Positions 48,449 through 58,781 of a stretch of DNA of 64,000 bases are shown here, one piece after another. The first letter of the stretch is position 1. Every line of letters begins with the position of its first letter. Both the position numbers and the translations under genes were made by a program. The DNA is from Opisthorchis felineus (lineage: Eukaryota > Platyhelminthes > Trematoda > Opisthorchiida > Opisthorchiidae): positions 668,071 through 732,070 of the forward strand of contig SJOL01007113.1 of NCBI GenBank assembly GCA_004794785.1, written 5' to 3'. Under the pieces are notes generated by a model. The model was not told the DNA's origin and made no database searches. It saw only the letters and a program-made list of their open reading frames with translations.

Positions 48449-49668
48449 ATGGCCTTCCAAAGGCATGAAGAAAATGGTGCTGCATATGAAACTGCAGCGG
48501 AAAAGAAATCATCACCCCGACGCATCAGGCGTCTCTCAAAACCAAGTAGGAGTCAAGGAAGAAATAAGCGAAGAACTGACTCTCCAGTCTCCGTGAGGTG
48601 GCTGGGTTTTTTCAAACGACCGTTCGCCTGTCAGCGGACGGCTAATTGAAGAAGATATGGGCACCTGCGACGCGCTGGAAACTTACGGAACACTGCAGGC
48701 TGAAGTGCGACAGTTCGTGGCTGGTAAGTTAGGAAGAGTCCTTACCAATAGGAACACATACTAGTAACACCACAAGTGTCAATCTGCTTTGCTGAATAAG
48801 TCTCTGAAAGATGGATGTGAATTTTATCAGATGATAGGACCTTGGTCCTAGCGGGCGCATATTAGTATCGGAATCATGTTAAGCGCACCACGACCAGATA
48901 CCTTTCTCCATAGCGCAACAGACTGCATTATTTTGACTTTTTGCAAACGTCATGGACTTCGATGCAACGTATGCGGTGAATTGTTCAGGGTAACGTCTTT
49001 TAGGGCAGTTCACATAAGGTACGTAGATGCAAGCTTCTGATGCATTTCTTGTTAGGAATATCATAGCTACTTGACGTCCGGACATGTATACCTCTGTGGA
49101 AGTAAAGCAGTGTGCTTCCATATGTGACTTGTTTAGCATATTCAACGAAATAATGTCCGAGCAGCGCCGAGTGAGAACATTTGTGATGGACAAAATGGCA
49201 AACAAGATGCATAGATCTTGACACTGTGACCAAAGGGAAATAATGGAGGGCGCCGGCCACGTTGTAAGGTTGGTTTGCATAATAAGTGCGCATGCAGCAA
49301 CTAGTGTTTTGAGACATGTAAGGATATGACCCCCGAGGTGGTACTGTCAGCATACCGAAACAAACAAGGTCAGCTAAATCCATAATACCCGACTTTTACT
49401 TTCTGATGCTAACATCCAAGTGTTGTCAGATGGCCGATGCCTGTGCCGGTAAATATGCTTGCACGTGCTGTCAGGCGGCTTTGCTACAATGTTTCGTCTT
49501 CCATTTGAATATTTTTGGCTAAAGAGTGACATGGCAAATACTACACAGGCGGTTTTAGGAGAAGCTATAAAGACATTTTTCAGTGGTTCTAAATGTCTGC
49601 GTTTGAACTTTCTCATAACCTTGTCCTTCAGGTTTGTCATGGGAACAATGGACACAATCAAATACTGA
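48449..49668 (+). CDS. Gene D: small three-exon gene, 143 aa
   Basis: ATG 48449 follows an in-frame TAG upstream (48416-48418). Exons: 48449-48597, 48635-48723 and 49475-49668. The first intron would be only 37 nt (GAG|gtggct to cgcctgtcag). It is the one solution that keeps the frame open, giving V-S-GRLIEEDMGTCDALETYG. The second has a perfect donor GGCTG|gtaagt and acceptor cacgtgctgtcag, both phase 1. The N-terminus is basic and serine-rich (EKKSSPRRIRRLSKPSRSQG), then comes an acidic segment. The last exon reads FATMFRLPFEYFWLKSDMAN, TTQAVLGEAIKTFFSGSK and a hydrophobic FLITLSFRFVMG near the end. AATAAA at 49952-49957 lies 284 bases past the stop. No family recognised; a nuclear or nucleic-acid role would be a guess. 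Confidence 0.6.
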
Positions 49669-51490
49669 AGCGAGACCATCAGTTAAGGGTAATTCACCAT
49701 TCCAAACCCGGGTATATTCCTTAGTTGTGTACCACAGTAACCACGGTGTTCTTTGGAGTTAAGTGTTCGATAGATATCACCACCACTAAAGATTTGTAAG
49801 ATTTGTAAAGATTTGCAAAGTCTAAAATAGCGGCCAATTTGCGGAAGGAAATGCCGCAGCTGATTTCACCATGCAGAACGCCTCAGCCAAGATAGCCTCC
49901 GTCGCACGTTAAGGTAATTATGTAGCAGTATTGATGTCTGACGAGATTTTAAATAAAATAACACAGAAGTTACATTCTTTCATAAATTTCATGGCTCCAC
50001 TGCTGTGTCAAACATGAAATAGCCTCAAAAGTGTTTGATACATACGTAAACATTAACATATAATTGTGCACCTTCCATCTTCACCGCTGAGTTCTCTTAG
50101 TCTGCTTGAATAGGGTAGCAAGCCGCGTTCCGTAAGCTGACTCAAGATTTCAGTCGTTTTTTCAAATCGCTCCGAATAGCACCCGAGCTCAATTCATACC
50201 TCCCAGCGATTTTTACAAAAATGGCTTAAGGTTTGACCCTTGATTCCCATTGGCATAAGGAGTGAATTTTATGCTTGGATAGGCGTGTGATGACAAATTA
50301 GGTTGCATTTTCTCTGTGTGCACAGAGAGTTGTTGTTCAACACCATTTGTCAAAGGTGATACTGCTATCAGCAGCAGTGGTGATATCATGCAATTTGCAG
50401 GGAAAAATGCGGTCGCTTGTAATTTATGGCAACGAAAACTCGTAGCGCTTTGTTGAGACCCTATTAGTAAAAGTATGTCAAAAAAGCATCATGTTCCTGC
50501 AACTTTGGACGAATTAGCAAACTTCGATGGGTGATTCCATCAGAATATTTACCATAGAAGCGAGTACCGAAATGAAAGCATAATTCTAGGGAGACAGTGT
50601 CACCAAATTTAAATGCGGGAGCAAGTGTTCAGCCATTTTCGGGTCAATGAGTTCAGTGTAGGCTATGCAAATCAGTACACTTTATTCTGAATAAAAACAT
50701 CTGCACAAGGCTTCCATTTTTATCCTATCACATTTCTGGACAAGTGACTGTATCAGTTTAATAAACACTATTTTCTACTGTGAGGTGATTGATGACCTTA
50801 GGTAATCACTCAAACAAATCACTTGTGTCTCGAAATGGCAGGAAAACAGAATGAGCCTAGACTTTTAGGGACAAAGCGGTGCTTTTAAAAGCATCTTAGC
50901 TTCCGGCAAATAATTTTCTTTAGATGGATGGGAGACGGCGGTACAAATGGATACAGTAGGCTGATTAGGATGAGATGTGTTGAGCGGAGACCGCCCATTA
51001 TATGAAATAGGCCTTGATCTAGCAGAACGATAACTTTTATAAAATAATTCCACGGGACATCTTGAATTGGACAGAGAAGCGTGGAAGCGTTGTTATGTCC
51101 GACGACGGAATGAAATGAGTACTTCAGGCACTACAACCCTAGTCCTTGTTTTGGTAAACGAAATAAATGTGCTGGCCAATGACACATGTCCGCGACAGTA
51201 AACAAATCCAACTCGCCCCTACCGTCACCTGCCACCTAAGTTGACTTGAGACTCTCCTACAGACTCCTATTGACACTCCAGCACAAATTTAAGTCCTATG
51301 AGCTCGCTCCACATGATGATCGGTTTTTACACAGTTGAGAAGATGAACTATTGCCTCACCACTGTAAAGTGACACTTGACCTTTTTTATACTGCAGAAAT
51401 TGCTCCGCAACATGCACAGGCTGATCGTATTTTTCAGCCTCTGAAGGAATAGTAAATAAAAATTGCGGACTTCCAATTGTGATAAACCAG
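49669..51490. other. No supported gene
   Basis: Contains the presumed 3' UTR of gene D up to AATAAA at 49952, and a short tandem run of gatttgtaa-type units at 49793-49822. Nothing else recognisable. Confidence 0.35.
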
Positions 51491-51493
51491 CTG

Positions 51494-51855
51494 TGTTCCA
51501 GGTGAGCCCCCCCCCTTATGTGTAGTGCACTACGTATATACATGTATCGCGATATCTCCAATATCGTACCAACTGGAACATGAGGCGGCCTGGTGCAGCA
51601 CCAGCACGTACAGTTGCCTGGAAACATCACAAACGAGAGATTCAGCTGAGTTCCAGGTGAGTCTCTCGCGGAACCAGATTTGTTTGCAAATGAGTGTATT
51701 TCGCTAATTTCGTGCAATTTGGTTTCAAGTAGAACATAAGGTTGACGGAAACTCGGGGACTGCGCCTACCTGATGAGCCCCAAGAAGGCGAAACCGGTCG
51801 TGGGCTGTCGAAGGATTTTCAGCAACCTTATGAGTAGTGCACTACGTATATGAAT
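51494..51855 (+). mobile_element. Penelope-type terminal repeat, one full unit plus partial neighbour
   Basis: gtagtgcactacgtatat occurs at 51522-51539 and again at 51834-51851, defining a 312-base unit. Before the first copy, ttccaggtgag runs through a C-tract into ccttatg. Both words also occur inside the unit, so a preceding tandem unit with an internal deletion is visible. The unit shares with 10940-11140 the words caagtagaaca, the actcggggactg stretch, the hammerhead core and gcaaccttatgagtag. Tandem terminal repeats are typical of Penelope-like elements. No reverse transcriptase is seen beside it. Confidence 0.7.
51765..51804 (+). ncRNA. Hammerhead ribozyme motif, second copy
   Basis: Stem I is cctac (51765-51769) with gtggg (51800-51804), using one G-U pair. 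CTGATGA is at 51770-51776, stem II is GCC/GGC with a seven-base loop, GAAA at 51790-51793, stem III is ACC/GGT, and cleavage is predicted after C51799. The core is fully conserved. The outer ACTC/GAGT pairing of the first copy is lost. Confidence 0.8.
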
Positions 51856-52909
51856 GGGGAATCTTTTGATAACTACTGCTAGCGTTGTAGACATCATCGA
51901 TTGTATCCAACCTCTCTACTTCTTTCCAAGTAAATAATCAAACGGACACTCAAAGCCTCCAGAATCATAGAAGCGGAACCGCTTTCCGAAGGAAATATGG
52001 TATGCCCGACAACGTAATCTTCCTCGGCCTTTCGTTCTCTTAATTCCGAATAACTATATATCGTTTGCATGTTGGGTTTGGGCTATGGGTAGCTTTTGTT
52101 TTGATCAGGCAATCGATCGGATGTCTCCTGCAGTGGGCTGCTGATTTCCAGGAAATGGGCTTGAAATTTCTAGTTCCTTTAGAGCAGCAGAGAACACAAA
52201 TGTTGAGAACCGTTAGTCTTGAGCAGCTTGGCCAACCCCAATGGACGAAACGAAGGGCACGAAAGGATTAATATTTTTCGGGGAATGGTGGATTTGACTG
52301 GGCAACATACTGTACTCAAATCCAGGGAAATTATTTTTATTCTGGATCTTCAAGCCTGTCGACTAGTCCGCAGAATATAACACAAGCAACATTTATTACC
52401 CAGCCGTTAAATATTGGTGGCATGCGAACGATAAAGTTGAAGTAAACAGAGTAGATTCTGTTGAATTTGACAGACACGTGGATGGGAAGTGATACATCCA
52501 AAATTGTTTGGTTTTGGCATTAATCTTCGGAAGCACTGAGTGCCATTTTGTTGATGCTTTGAGCTGAACAGGCAAGACCTAAAGGATCTTATTTCCCACA
52601 ACTGGTTGAAGCCAAGCCAATAGCTATCGTTTTGTCGCAAACCATGGTTTTAAACCAACAGAGAATACGATGAGAACTAAGTTATTTTTCATTTCTAAGC
52701 ATGAAGACTGAGGCTCCAGAAGCCTCATTAAGCTTTGTTGAATAAGTTCTAGTTATGTGGATAAAACGTGTAATACCTTTGAAAATGGATAACAACTCTG
52801 TTCCTAAGTGGTCAGCAACGATAAAAATGGCATAGAACCACTAACGGCGGGAACGAGAGACGGTACACATCTGAGGACTGCATTGCCTTGCTCCTGTTAT
52901 CTTTTCTGA

Positions 52910-53112
52910 AGAGTTTTTAACAACCTTATGAGTACGGTATTGCGTCCATAAAATGTGTCGTGATTTTCGAATACCATACGAATTGAAACATGAGGCGGCC
53001 TGGTGCTGCACAGTCAGCTGCTTAAGAACATGATAAACGAGAGATTCAGCTGGGTTCCAGGTGAGTCTCCCGTCACAACAGCATTGATATGCAACTGGGT
53101 GAACTTGTCCTC
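52910..53112 (+). repeat. Penelope-type terminal-repeat fragment
   Basis: Starts with caaccttatgagta and continues with gaggcggcctggtgc, gagattcagctg and gttccaggtgagtctc, in the same order as in the 51494-51855 unit. It ends before the hammerhead part. Confidence 0.6.
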
Positions 53113-54424
53113 TGAAGTATTGTTCAAAAGGCCGTCTTCTTATGAGTGTCTCCATTGGTGGCTTGACTAAAAACTGTGAAATAACTTTCAAACTGTAAAA
53201 CTAAGTGGTTAGTGTTTGTTCAGTCAGAAGCTGAAGCATCTGACATTGTTCTCAGCCTATAGTATGAAGAGTAAATAGCTCTAAATAGCGCACGACAAAA
53301 GATACTTAAGTCCGTTATGAACGGATAACTTCCGGACTAGTGCTAGCTTTTGGGAGATTTCATCCCACAAAAAAGCAGAACTTCAAGTGGAGCATAAGAC
53401 TAACCTACATGGTCACAACGGAAACAAGTATAGTGCTGATGTTATCTCCAGTTTCATTGCATTTTATTTTGTCTATGGCTACATGGACACACTGGCGAGT
53501 GACACAGCCAGAGCACAACGATGAAGTGGAAGACAGTGACTGCAGTTGGTTGTGACACAGAACAACATCTTTATTAACATGGTGGTGTTGGTGTAAACTA
53601 AATTTGATGTATCGACGTGTTGTCTAATGTGGCATCATGAGGTTGACATGTTGCTGCCTTGTATGATATCCTGGGTCTTGCACATGTGTTTGATTTGAGA
53701 TTGAAACATGGACGCTTGTTAAACGAAGTCCAAACCAATAGGATCCAATTTTCTAGCGGACAATATATTACTTAATTGGGAGGACTAAAATCACCGTATG
53801 GTTTGAAATAAAATAACACACGTGGATACATCGGATGTGATATCCACCAACCTCAGATAACACAAACCTCAGTGATATGTCGAATAGAGTTCAGTCAATG
53901 AATTTAAGAAAGCAACGGAAGAAAACTTTATCGTGGGCTTGTCTAAGTGGGAACCAGTTAAAGTTCTTGAACAGGACCAAGACTAGTCCGGCTAGGTAGT
54001 GTGCTAACAAATCGGGACAGTATTGTTTTTACTCCGCATACTTCGCAGATCTTGAGACATTCTTGGTGAACGGGACGTCTGTCGAATATGAAAAACAATG
54101 AACTTGTACACATCAAGTTAAGTGGTGTCAAATAGTGTCAAATGGAAACTTTCATGTTGCTAACATGTCGAAGCACGTGATACCCATGACTAGAGCGACT
54201 AACAGGGTACTTTCAGTTTATCTGGTTATCTCACTTAGATCGCCTTTTTGGAAGTTTCCGAAGCGATGTGTAAACAGACGGCTGACCACGTGTTTCACGT
54301 GACCTTGGATCTATTGGCCAAACGAAAAAACAAAACATGCGCGCAGGCTATGATAGAGGCACACGCGTAAGGTCCATGTGGTCGCACTGTTTGTTACCCT
54401 GGAGCACACTGATTGACCCTAAAT
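53113..54424. other. No supported gene
   Basis: A 71-codon plus frame at 53340-53555 has no splice or family support. Otherwise featureless. Confidence 0.35.
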
Positions 54425-54618
54425 TTACGGATGATAGATATGCCCGGTGTTTGACAATTGTACTATCGATGAAAGTTTACGAGGAAATAGTGAAAAATTG
54501 CTAAAGTGCACGGTCGCGTTTTTCTGATCGACTGTGCTGACGCTGGTAACTTTGCTCCAGATGTTGCTATATTCATTGGCGGCCAGGCTGTAACTGCTGA
54601 AATGGTGTTGACGGTTAG
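54425..54618 (-). CDS. Gene E: 3' exon, about 64 codons, family not recognised
   Basis: A long pyrimidine tract ending cttgtcttctctcctctcag is the best acceptor in the window. At phase 1 the exon reads NRQHHFSSYSLAANEYSNIW, SKVTSVSTVDQKNATVHFSN and ends NTGHIYHP at 54425-54427. A second frame (LTVNTISAVTAWPPMNIAT...) is also open, so the frame is not certain; the first has more C/T third positions. Upstream exons were not found. No polyadenylation hexamer is close by. Confidence 0.45.
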
Positions 54619-55837
54619 CTGAGAGGAGAGAAGACAAGAAGAAGACAAGAAAATGAGGGTTGAAACTCAGCATTATCCTTCTGTAGGGGCGGATTCTGGG
54701 AAAAAATAAAAGTATCGGCGAGCATTCCCACAGGCACGGGAAGCACTTGACGAAGGTCAAACCGGACGACGAAAGCAGGCAAGTGAGCAGACCTAGGAGT
54801 CAGCTGTCGGAATATTTCTTACGCGTGGCACTTCACCCTGCGTAACGTATCCTTCAGGTACAGTTGAACAAAAATACCACTCACACGATGATATGGAAAG
54901 TAATGTGTGATTGATACAGAAAATGTATCAGAAGACACAATAGATGGCGACAATTTTCGTTTTGCTGAAGGACTTATTGTCTTTAGCCGCAAAATAGCGG
55001 CCTAATTGACCACTCTAATACGACTAAGAGCCAAAACACAGGATTCGAAGTGAACTAAACAGAAGTACCAAATACTGTATGTCAGCCCATGGAAAATTTC
55101 AAGCCTTTTTAGAATGTACCAAGAAAGCCTTGCTAACGATGAGAATTTGTGGTGTTCTTGGTTGGAATTGACCGATGCAGAATGCGTTTGTGCGCGAATC
55201 TATCGTAGAGCCTTTTTATCAGCTTGGCTCCAAGGGTCACCTTTAAAACCAAAATCGGTGGCGTATGCAATTGTAATGCTCATACTAAGCAACCGGAAAA
55301 CGGGTATACAGGATGTAAAAATGTCTCTTATATGCATGACACTACTTGGGAAGTACTGTATCAGCCTACATATGTCACGAACTGTAAACCCTTAGTATGT
55401 TGTTCATTTTAATGCGTGATGAAACTATGAAATCAATTTAAACAGTGAGTCCGCATTTTCTGAGTATTGTCTCGATTTTTTGCTTTGGCTGGTTGAATGT
55501 CTTTCCCAAATCCAACTGGATTTGAATTAGGATCCGCTAGTGACCACACAGTCCCAAACCAGTTAACCACAAATGCTTGTGAAAGTATAAGGTTTTATTG
55601 AAAAAAATCGGGCCTCGACTATTTCTCCCTAAAACTTCTAATTAATCGTCCAAGTGGCTTTGGTCACGATGTTTCCAAAGTAGCTCACAGGGAAGAATAA
55701 TCCATTCGATGAGTTAAACTTCTATCTGAGAAGCCGTCACCCTATATAACAGTCAGCACATGGTCACTTAATGAGAATTCCGTGAATGAAGGATGAATGG
55801 CAGTCTAAGTACAAGTTAACTCTTCTGCTGATCAGAC

Positions 55838-55935
55838 TCTCGTGGACGAGCGGTGCAGTCTTTAACCAATAGTCTGGAGGTTTTTAGTGTTGATTCCCAA
55901 TAAGGATGAAACAGTTTTTTGGCATGGATTGCCTT
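55838..55935 (+). repeat. SINE-like fragment, family B
   Basis: A tRNA-head-like start (tggacgagcggtgcag) about 90 bases long, with a body resembling 710-842 only weakly (cccaataaggatgaaac). Low-confidence member of that family. Confidence 0.3.
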
Positions 55936-57296
55936 CACCTACGGGGACAAGATAAAGGCTTAAAACGGACACTGGTTGCATGATGTATGACAATGGGGTG
56001 CTCGGGGTCTTGTGGCCAGAATTGGCCGCACACTTGTCTGCACTGATAGCGGGGTACTAGGATGAAAATTTGTCCACCGGTTGCAAAAGATTCACAATAT
56101 AACATTACGCAAAGTTCAAACCTTAGCTTCATGGTTGAACAACTGACTTCCTTGAACAGGGGTGCGCGGTTGAAAATGAACACCCATTGGTATCTGCAGC
56201 TGAACAGTTAGAAACTTAGTGGAGAAAGCAACCGGATACTTGTCCGCTGAAGATCAGAAGAACCACTGTAGTTTGTGAAGTGCAGAGAGATTCCCGATAT
56301 TGTGGTGCAAGATCGGTGTTTTGTCGTTCGATTGAAAGGGAGATCACTGTTCTTCCAATTGTGCAGTGCTCGTCATCATTGTTGTCTTGTTTTCCACCTG
56401 TACTGTTCCCGAACAATCCTGCAACATCTTGTCATCGCAAAAGTTTCGCTCGTCATCCTTCTTGAAAGAAGATGAATTCGGAACAATGAAAACGTGCAGG
56501 AGATGCCCGTTCTCGGCGGTCGCCAAAGCCTTTCGGACGACAACTTAAACCCACTTTTACGACACAGTTTTATCAGGCGTCAACAAGCTTGTGTGGCACT
56601 TGTATAAATAATTCGAGGATAGGACCTGTTAATTGACATCTGCGTTTCCAATAACCGCCCGAAATTGCTTACATTCGGTTGAGATTAGAAGAGAGACATA
56701 GAAGACGAAAGACTAGTAAAAGTCGCAAACTTTCAAGTGATTGCCGAAAACATGAATGAGTATTCAGGTCTCTTTGCTCTAGTTTTGTCATTAATAGATA
56801 CAACTAGAGATAATTCACGTTCACACTACACTTATCTAAAAAGTCCTTCATCTCTCCTGGTATATTTTCAAATGACCGGTGATTCTTAATGACGAACTAA
56901 AGTAAGTAGCATCCAATCTCTACTTTAATGAAATACGGTTGACTTATTGAATTTGAGCTGAGTGAATTTCAGTCTCCGCCGTTCCACCTACTCTTGAGAA
57001 TAGCGGTCATTGAAACATTAACAGAAGACATACTGGTGAACTATGACTTGGGCTGTGGAGGTACAGATAGAGCTTCAATAAAAGTGACGCGATTGGTGTT
57101 TTTACCAAAAGACTTGTGAATCCAGAATGACTAGATATTTTCTAATACAATCACTTTTTCCCTGAAGCCGAATGGGATGAAACTTTCACAGTGTGCGGAA
57201 ATTTTCAAGGCCTTCTATGATCTCTAGGGCCTCTGAACAACTAAGAATATTCTAAGTTTCATCATTTACGATTCACAACCGCCACTCATTGGATTT

Positions 57297-57563
57297 GTGA
57301 CAACTTTTGAACCCTTAATCCCAGGACTATTGAGAGGACGGATGATACCATTAAAAGCCACTTCATTTATTTCACCGATAATTGCACCCGAGTTGCACAA
57401 GACATGCAGTCATCTCAGAAATTCAACCGCTGATCACACTGCGCCAAAAGTGAAGTATTCTCGGTCATTTTTGGTCGAGCAACTTCAAATTTTAGTGAAA
57501 GTGTTTGCTGGAGTTAGATGGAATCGTCTAGTTAATAATAAGTTATCACGTTCCACTTATTAG
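57297..57563 (+). other. Unassigned open frame (88 codons)
   Basis: Reads PLIPGLLRGRMIPLKATSF, then KYSRSFLVEQLQILVKVFAG. The composition is natural, but there is no convincing acceptor, donor or family. It lies between minus-strand genes E and F. Confidence 0.25.
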
Positions 57564-57792
57564 GGCACGTGGTTTTAATTAGACATGGTGTGGAGTAACC
57601 GACGGTTTACCTTTTCAGTGAACTGGCTTGCGCAAACTTGTACTCGCAAATCAAAGTCTCATTTTGTTCAGCTGCTTGGAGCTATGAATTATACGAACCG
57701 TAAGGTACAAGGTAACATTTCTTGAATCAGCGTACACCGCTGATCGATGAAAGTTAGACATTAGATATAAATCTGAGCCTCAAATAGAATTA

Positions 57793-58781
57793 TCAATTAA
57801 GAATTGCTTCAAATCTGTCCCAGCAGTCAAAAGAATTTTGTGAACTTCCCATGCAGCATCCGGTCCAGCAATCCGTCGGGTTGCTCCAGATTTCAATGCG
57901 GCACTCGCTAAAATTAGAAACTTTGAAAGATAAGAGTGTCCAGCGCTTTTACTAGCGACATGTTCCACTGGAGTGGAAATTTTCATACTTGGATCAAATG
58001 GCAGATCTCTCCTTGTTTACCAGTGTAAAAGTTGGGATGCATCCAACGAGAAGAGCTTTGGATAACCAACCGGTCCAGTCATCAAAGGCAAATAATTTTA
58101 CTTGGCATAATATTTTTCCAGTGATCACTGTATTTCGTAGCATTTGGTGGGTTTCATTTAAGCTATTTCACTTATTCGGTTAATAGGAGTACCATATTAG
58201 TCGAGATCTACGGTACGATTCGGCTTTAATTTTCAGTTGAACGATTAATCAGCCAATCAGCTCTTGTTCCGCTGTTACCTCAGCTGAATTTGAACACTGG
58301 TTGGCCCTGGAACAGCAATCGGCTTCCGTCTTATAGTTGCCGCTCGCAAAAACTCCAAGCGTTCAACCTGATAATTGACAGGTCCTCCGTGAAAATCTTG
58401 AAGCGTTAGGAACACTAAACTGACCAGTCATCACTGATCTGATCCATTACAAGTATCGGCGCAAGTGCTGAATATACAGAAGGCATCTTCCTATTGAAAT
58501 AGTTCACTTAGTGTCTGTCTAATTGGACTTACCAGTGAGAAGCCATTGGTCGATTTGCCATCAAGCCCTTTGGGCATTACCAAGCTAGAAAAAAGCACGC
58601 CGCATTCACGCCTACCGGTGACGGAAAATCAGGTGTTCTTCGTGATCCACAAACATTGGAGGTTTGTGAATATAAAAAAAACTGTCACGAAAGCATGTGA
58701 TGTCATGACTGTCATTAACGATTCCCTGCTCTTCGTTTCCCCGCAGTTCAACCGACATGAACAACATCAAATCACCCGAGA
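57793..58781 (-). CDS. Gene F: four 3' exons including a 31-nt intron
   Basis: Exons run from high to low coordinates. 58781 (probable)-58616 reads MSVELRGNEEQGIVNDSHD, then FYIHKPPMFVDHEEHLIFRH. 58584-58533 reads LVMPKGLDGKSTNGFSL. 58367-58279 reads VERLEFLRAATIRRKPIAVP, then GPTSVQIQL. 57907-57793 reads ECRIEIWSNPTDCWTGCCMG, then FDCWDRFEAILN and TGA. Junctions: CACCG|gtaggc with ttttttctag (31-nt intron, phase 2); CTG|gtaagt with caattatcag (phase 0); GAG|gtaaca with tttctaattttag (phase 2). All phases agree, which is strong evidence that these belong together. The last exon also has another open frame at phase 1 (ending IDNSI), rejected on phase. No family was recognised. Upstream exons probably continue above 58782. 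Confidence 0.7.
58585..58615 (-). other. 31-nt intron of gene F
   Basis: GT...AG bounds exactly 31 bases with a pyrimidine run before the acceptor. Removing it keeps a phase-2 reading frame. Without it the frame stops at TAG at once. Confidence 0.6.

Noticed and set aside
57780..57986. 68-codon minus frame (ending IDNSI) as the last exon of gene F
   Set aside because: The frame looks coding, but it does not match the phase of the preceding exon. The phase-2 frame in the same exon joins cleanly and ends in its own stop.
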